From Streptomyces sp. NBC_00259 (GTDB lineage: Bacteria > Actinomycetota > Actinomycetes > Streptomycetales > Streptomycetaceae), in contig NZ_CP108080.1 in assembly GCF_036181745.1 (NCBI RefSeq), positions 4,401,001-4,465,000 on the forward strand: a DNA stretch of 64,000 bases, written 5' to 3'. The notes beneath the pieces were generated by a model that saw only the letters and a program-made list of their open reading frames with translations, searched no databases and had not been told where the DNA came from. Made by a program: the position numbers and the translations under genes. Shown here in pieces: positions 60,471 to 64,000 of the stretch. Position 1 is the stretch's first letter. Each line of letters begins with the position of its first letter.

Positions 60471-61204
60471 ACTCGGCCCGCACCCTCGCCACCGCCGCCC
60501 GCGTACTGCGCCAGCTGCGGCACGACCCGCGCTCGATCGCCCTGATGCTCCTCGTGCCGTGCGTGATGCTCCTGCTCCTGCGCTACGTCTTCGACGGCAG
60601 CCCAGGGACCTTCGATGCCATCGGCGCCTCGCTGCTCGGCATCTTCCCGCTGATCACGATGTTCCTGATCACCTCCATCGCCACCCTGCGCGAGCGCACC
60701 TCCGGCACCCTCGAACGGCTGCTCGCCATGCCCCTCGGCAAAGCCGACCTGATCGCCGGGTACGCCGTCGCCTTCGGTCTCCTCGCCGTCATCCAGTCCG
60801 CCCTCGCCACCGGACTCGCGCTCTGGTTCCTCGGCCTGGACGTCATCGGCTCGGCCTGGCTGCTGCTCCTCGTCGCCCTCCTGGACGCCCTGCTCGGCAC
60901 CGCACTCGGCCTGTTCGTCTCCGCCTTCGCCGCCTCCGAGTTCCAGGCGGTCCAGTTCATGCCGGCCGTGATCTTCCCTCAGCTCCTCCTCTGCGGCCTC
61001 TTCACCGCCCGGGACAACATGCAGCCCGTCCTCGAAGGCATCTCGAAGGTCCTGCCCATGTCGTACGCCGTCGACGGCATGAACGAAGTCCTCCACCACA
61101 CCGACGTCACCGCCGACTTCATCCGCGACGTCCTCATCGTCGGCGCCTGCGCCCTCCTCGTCCTCTCGCTCGGCGCGGCCACACTCCGCCGTCGCACCGC
61201 GTGA
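60467..61204 (+). CDS. ABC-2 exporter permease
   Basis: The 245-aa permease has six hydrophobic helices in ABC-2 order (SIALMLLVPCVMLLLLRYVF, ASLLGIFPLITMFLITSIATL, AVAFGLLAVIQSALATGLALWFLGL, AWLLLLVALLDALLGTALGLFVSAF, FMPAVIFPQLLLCGLF, VLIVGACALLVLSLGAATL). The typical RERTSGTLERLLAMPLGKADLIAGY coupling segment and the LPMSYAVDGMNEVLHH motif are present. Drug or lipid export is likely; substrate unknown. Confidence 0.93.
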   Translation: MNSARTLATAARVLRQLRHDPRSIALMLLVPCVMLLLLRYVFDGSPGTFDAIGASLLGIFPLITMFLITSIATLRERTSGTLERLLAMPLGKADLIAGYAVAFGLLAVIQSALATGLALWFLGLDVIGSAWLLLLVALLDALLGTALGLFVSAFAASEFQAVQFMPAVIFPQLLLCGLFTARDNMQPVLEGISKVLPMSYAVDGMNEVLHHTDVTADFIRDVLIVGACALLVLSLGAATLRRRTA

Positions 61205-61318
61205 CCGCCCATCGGACACCTCCGACGGTTCCACCTCACCGGTGCGAGGATGTTGCCGTACATGGATCACTCATCCACGTACCGCAATGAGCACATCCCC
61301 ACCGGCGAGGTGACCCGC

Positions 61319-62128
61319 ATGACCCAGACAGTCGCAGTCCTCGGCACCGGCAAGATCGGCGAGGCCCTGCTCAGCGGGATGATCAGGGCCGGCTGGCCCG
61401 CCTCCACCCTGCTGGTCACCGCCCGACGCGCGGAACGCGCCGAGGAGCTCCGCACCCGCTACGGCGTCGAAGCCGTCACCAACGCCGACGCCGCCAAGCG
61501 CGCCGACATCCTCATCCTGGCCGTCAAGCCCCAGGACATGAACAAACTCCTCGACGAACTCGCCCCCCACATCTCCGCCGACCGTCTCGTCATCAGCGCC
61601 GCGGCCGGAATCACCACCGCCACCATCCAGGACCGTCTCGCTCCCAACACCCCCGTCGTCCGTGTCATGCCGAACACGCCCGTCCTCGTCGACGAAGGCA
61701 TGTCCGTCATCTCCGCGGGCAGCCACGCCACCGCCGAACACCTGGCCCACACCGAGGAGATCTTCGGCGGCGTCGGCAAGACCCTCCGCGTCCCCGAGTC
61801 CCAGCAGGACGCCGCCACCGCGCTCTCCGGCTCCGGCCCGGCCTACTTCTACTTCCTCGTCGAGGCCATGACCGACGCCGGCATCCTCCTCGGCCTGCCC
61901 CGGTCCCAGGCCCACGACCTGATCGTCCAGGCCGCGATCGGCGCCGCCGTGATGCTCCGCGACTCCGGCGAGCACCCGGTCAAGCTCCGCGAAGCCGTCA
62001 CCTCCCCGGCCGGCACCACCATCAGTGCCATTCGCGAGCTCGAGAACCACGGCGTCCGCGCCGCCCTCATCGCCGCCCTGGAAGCGGCCCGCGACCGAAG
62101 CCGCGAGCTCGCCTCCGGCAACGGCTGA
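61319..62128 (+). CDS. proC: Pyrroline-5-carboxylate reductase
   Basis: This 269-aa enzyme reduces pyrroline-5-carboxylate to proline with NAD(P)H. Motifs are VAVLGTGKIGEALLSGMIRAGW (Rossmann), LILAVKPQDMNKLL, VISAAAGITTATIQDRL, VVRVMPNTPVLVDEGMSVIS, and the family signature SGSGPAYFYFLVEAMTDAGILLGLPRSQAHDLIVQAAIGAAVMLRDSGEHPVKLREAVTSPAGTT. ATG 61319 has GAGGTGA five bases upstream. An in-frame ATG at 61262, seven bases after GATGTT, could give a 19-residue longer leaderless product. Confidence 0.95.
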   Translation: MTQTVAVLGTGKIGEALLSGMIRAGWPASTLLVTARRAERAEELRTRYGVEAVTNADAAKRADILILAVKPQDMNKLLDELAPHISADRLVISAAAGITTATIQDRLAPNTPVVRVMPNTPVLVDEGMSVISAGSHATAEHLAHTEEIFGGVGKTLRVPESQQDAATALSGSGPAYFYFLVEAMTDAGILLGLPRSQAHDLIVQAAIGAAVMLRDSGEHPVKLREAVTSPAGTTISAIRELENHGVRAALIAALEAARDRSRELASGNG

Positions 62129-62371
62129 GGCTCACCCGCCCGCGGCGGCGACCAGCTCCCGCGTCATCGCCACCGTGACGAACCACCGCCGTGCGGCGAC
62201 ACGACGGTGGCCCGCGCCGACGCGTCGCAGCAGCTCAGAAACTCCTCGAACCCACAGATCACCCCATCCCTGTAATCGCGCGCCCTACGGACTTCGGCAG
62301 CGAGGCGACCACGCGCCGGCACAGCGTCGGCCACCTCGCCACAGCCCGCGCGACCACCGGGCAGCCTTCCG

Positions 62372-63370
62372 TCAGCCGGCCGGAAGCAGCCCGATCGCCC
62401 GATAGGCACGATCCACCAGAGGACGGGCCAAGCCCCGGGCCCTCGCGGCCCCCGCCCTCAGCACCTCATCCACATACGCCGGATCGGCCGCCAGCTCCGC
62501 GTGCCGCTCCCGCAACGGCCTCAGCAGCTCCACCACCGCTTCGGCCGTGTCCTTCTTGAGCGCGCCGTACGACTCATATACACCGGCCAAGGCCTCGGGG
62601 TTCCCGTTCTCACAGGCGGAAAGAATCTCCAGCAGGTTCGCCACCCCCGGCCGGGTCTCCCGGTCGTGGACGACGTCCTGCCCGCTGTCCGTCACGGCCC
62701 GCATGATCTTGCGCCGGATCGTGTCCGCGTCGTCCAGCAGATAGACGACCCCGGCCCCGCCCTCAGCCGACTTCCCCATCTTCGACGTCGGGTCCTGCAG
62801 ATCCATCACCCGAGCCGCCACCCGCGGATGCGTCGCCTTCGGCACGGTGAAGACATGCCCGTACCGCTGGTTGAAGCGCACGGCCAGGTCCCGGGTGAGC
62901 TCCACGTGCTGGGCCTGGTCGTCACCGACCGGGACCTCGTCCGTCGCGTACGCCAGGATGTCCGCGGCCATCAGCACGGGATACGTCAGGAGCGACAGCC
63001 GCACGCTCTCCCCGGCGGCCCGCGCCCGCGCACCCTTCTCCTTGTACTGGATCATGCGCCGCATCTCGCCGTCCGTGGCGGTGCACTCCAACAGGTACGA
63101 GAGCCGGGCGTGCTCGTCCACATGGCTCTGTACGAATACGGTGCACCGCTCGGGATCCAGCCCGGCAGCCAGCAACAGCGTCGCCGCCTGCCGACTGAGT
63201 CTCCGCACCCGTGCCGGATCGTGCTCGACGGTCAGGGCATGCAGATCCACGACGCTGAACAGCGCATCCGACCGGTGCTGATCCACCTCGGCCCACTGCC
63301 GCACGGCACCGAGGTAGTTCCCCAGCGTCAGATGCCCGGTCGGCTTGATCCCACTGAAGGTCCGCTTCAT
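62372..63370 (-). CDS. trpS: Tryptophanyl-tRNA synthetase (attenuator-controlled)
   Basis: The 332-aa class I synthetase has the HIGH-type sequence FSGIKPTGHLTLGNYLGAVRQW, GDDQAQHVELTRDLAVRFNQRYG, and the KMSKS-type loop MDLQDPTSKMGKSAEGGAGVVYLLDD. It charges tRNA-Trp. The leader contains a short peptide with tandem Trp codons and an attenuator hairpin, matching what is described for the auxiliary, indolmycin-resistant TrpRS1 of S. coelicolor. This copy is therefore probably the inducible second TrpRS, not the housekeeping one (inference). ATG 63370 has GGGAG eight bases upstream. Confidence 0.94.
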   Translation of the reverse strand: MKRTFSGIKPTGHLTLGNYLGAVRQWAEVDQHRSDALFSVVDLHALTVEHDPARVRRLSRQAATLLLAAGLDPERCTVFVQSHVDEHARLSYLLECTATDGEMRRMIQYKEKGARARAAGESVRLSLLTYPVLMAADILAYATDEVPVGDDQAQHVELTRDLAVRFNQRYGHVFTVPKATHPRVAARVMDLQDPTSKMGKSAEGGAGVVYLLDDADTIRRKIMRAVTDSGQDVVHDRETRPGVANLLEILSACENGNPEALAGVYESYGALKKDTAEAVVELLRPLRERHAELAADPAYVDEVLRAGAARARGLARPLVDRAYRAIGLLPAG

Positions 63371-63429
63371 CCGTCCGTCTCCCTCTCCTGTCGGAGCCGC
63401 CGCGACCAGCGACCGGCCTCCCGGAGGGG

Positions 63430-63463
63430 AAAACACGAACGGCCGCCGAGAGCGGCGGCCGTT
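63430..63463 (-). terminator. Attenuator terminator of trpS leader
   Basis: On the minus strand AACGGCCGCCG-CTCT-CGGCGGCCGTT (63463-63438) forms an 11-bp hairpin. It is followed by CGTGTTTTCCCC. Its 5' arm can alternatively pair with CGGCGGCC at 63490-63483, which gives an antiterminator. Confidence 0.85.
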
Positions 63464-63490
63464 GGGTGCATGCGTGAGTGCCGGCCGCCG

Positions 63491-63532
63491 TCAGGCGGCC
63501 CACCACTGAAGGAAGCATGCACACGTAGTCAT
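63491..63532 (-). CDS. trpS leader peptide with tandem Trp codons (13 aa)
   Basis: The frame reads MTTCACFLQWWAA then stop. Codons 10 and 11 are both TGG (63505-63500). The last codons and stop overlap the 5' arm of the first leader hairpin (GGCCGCC), whose 3' arm is the antiterminator strand. There is no clear ribosome binding site. TAGCCT (63544-63539) lies six bases before the ATG, and GTGTCA (63567-63562) is 17 bp further up, so the transcript is probably leaderless. Ribosome stalling for charged tRNA-Trp would favour the antiterminator. Confidence 0.88.
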   Translation of the reverse strand: MTTCACFLQWWAA

Positions 63533-63560
63533 GAGTAGAGGCTACGCCCTCGACCTCGGG

Positions 63561-63589
63561 TTGACACGCGAATCGCAGATCCGTAGTGT
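63561..63589 (+). promoter_or_regulatory. Strong sigma-70-type promoter reading right
   Basis: TTGACA (63561-63566), a 17-bp spacer and TAGTGT (63584-63589) make a near-consensus housekeeping promoter, rare in this GC-rich window. Its -35 overlaps, on the opposite strand, the -35 proposed for the trpS leader. It reads toward the rRNA-like leader. Confidence 0.8.
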
Positions 63590-64000
63590 TCTCCGGGTTG
63601 TTCGACGTGAGCACCGACTCCGGTCGGCCCCGGACAGCCAATCCGCAAGATCCACAACAAGCGAGCGACGTGCTGTCGCCTCGCTTTCCGTGTGCTTTTG
63701 CGAAATGAGGAATCCGCGTTCGAACGGACGCGACCCGATTAGCGTCGGAGACCAGGATTCCGCTAAAGTCTCACTCGTCGGAACGGCCGAAGGGCCGGGA
63801 GGACAACCCCCTCTGACTGGGAATCAGGCCCGAAAGGATCTGATAGAGTCGGAACCGCCGGAAAGGGAAAACGCGAAAGCGGAAGAACGGCCCGGCAGCC
63901 CGCTCCAGCGGGTGGCAGAAACGGAAATCGGATCTGTTAAGCTGGAAACACGAAGGGAAGCGCCCGGAGGAAAGCCCCAGAGAATGTTCTGCGGGTGAGT
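63590..64000 (+). promoter_or_regulatory. Probable rRNA operon promoter/leader region, cut by window edge
   Basis: The 410 bp after the promoter contain no convincing protein frame, are purine-rich and less GC-rich than surroundings. They include additional possible -10 hexamers (TAAAGT near 63764, TAGAGT near 63844, TTAAGC near 63937). The final part (CTGGAAACACGAAGGGAAGC, CCCGGAGGAAAGCCCCAGAG, TTCTGCGGGTGAGT) resembles the pre-16S leader of streptomycete rrn operons, which have several tandem promoters. The 16S gene itself would begin to the right. Confidence 0.7.

Noticed and set aside
62164..62409. Short leftward frame between proC and trpS (FEEFLSCCDASARATVV)
   Set aside because: No ribosome binding site or domain, and it runs into the trpS 3' end; at most a decayed remnant.
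63531..63998. 155-codon rightward frame at the window end
   Set aside because: It spans the strong promoter and the rRNA-like leader, has poor third-position GC bias and no domain.

Overview
The window is core chromosome from a high-GC actinomycete, almost certainly a Streptomyces or a very close relative. Coding density is high and codon third positions are strongly G/C. GTG starts, four-base ATGA/GTGA gene overlaps and putative leaderless starts are common. The gene content includes sigE-cseABC, lsr2, clpC with a ClgR-type box, radA-disA, and a DUF2520-panC-nadB-nadC-coaX run. No phage, transposon, CRISPR array or tRNA was recognised.

Layout. 1-3.6 kb: leftward folate genes (folB cut by the edge, an NTF2-like gene, folP) behind an MprF-like lysyltransferase. 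3.7-8.6 kb: an esterase and a glycine betaine/choline-type ABC importer split into divergent ATPase and permease/permease/binding-protein arms. 8.7-15.9 kb: a coiled-coil membrane protein, an orphan NuoD-like subunit beside a MidA/NDUFAF7-type methyltransferase, a NarL-type two-component pair and an ArsR-like regulator. 15.9-23.1 kb: a threonine-aldolase-like gene, two inverted DnaA boxes, then the CoA/NAD operon. 23-31 kb: small genes, a BlaI-like regulator, a GNAT, lsr2, clpC and a PBP4-type DD-peptidase. 31-35 kb: a NACHT NTPase (NLR-like) behind two tandem DosR/DevR-like boxes, then an M23 peptidase. 35-38.5 kb: TetR/MFS pair with a large inverted-repeat operator, AraC and VOC genes. 38.6-42 kb: sigE-cseA-cseB-cseC envelope-stress operon. 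42-47.4 kb: mutY, a membrane protein, disA and radA. 47.5-59 kb: a sigma-like/zinc-finger/BACON fusion protein, a Cys-rich protein, a Ppx/GppA-family protein, a sugar isomerase, TetR, ilvD, a PQQ-repeat Ser/Thr kinase, an SH3 protein and a methyltransferase. 59.6-64 kb: an ABC exporter starting inside a 50-bp palindrome, proC, trpS with a Trp-codon leader peptide and attenuator, and then what looks like the promoter and leader of an rRNA operon running off the right edge.

Functional themes are cofactor supply (folate, CoA, NAD), cell-envelope maintenance and stress (SigE/Cse, PBP4, M23, MprF-like), nucleoid and genome integrity (Lsr2, MutY, RadA, DisA) and proteostasis (ClpC).

The most rewarding regulatory signals are the trpS attenuator, whose promoter overlaps the rRNA promoter; the DosR-like boxes and possible SD-masking switch ahead of the NACHT gene; the DnaA-box pair; and the palindrome over the ABC exporter start. 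All calls come from reading the sequence; no database search was run.
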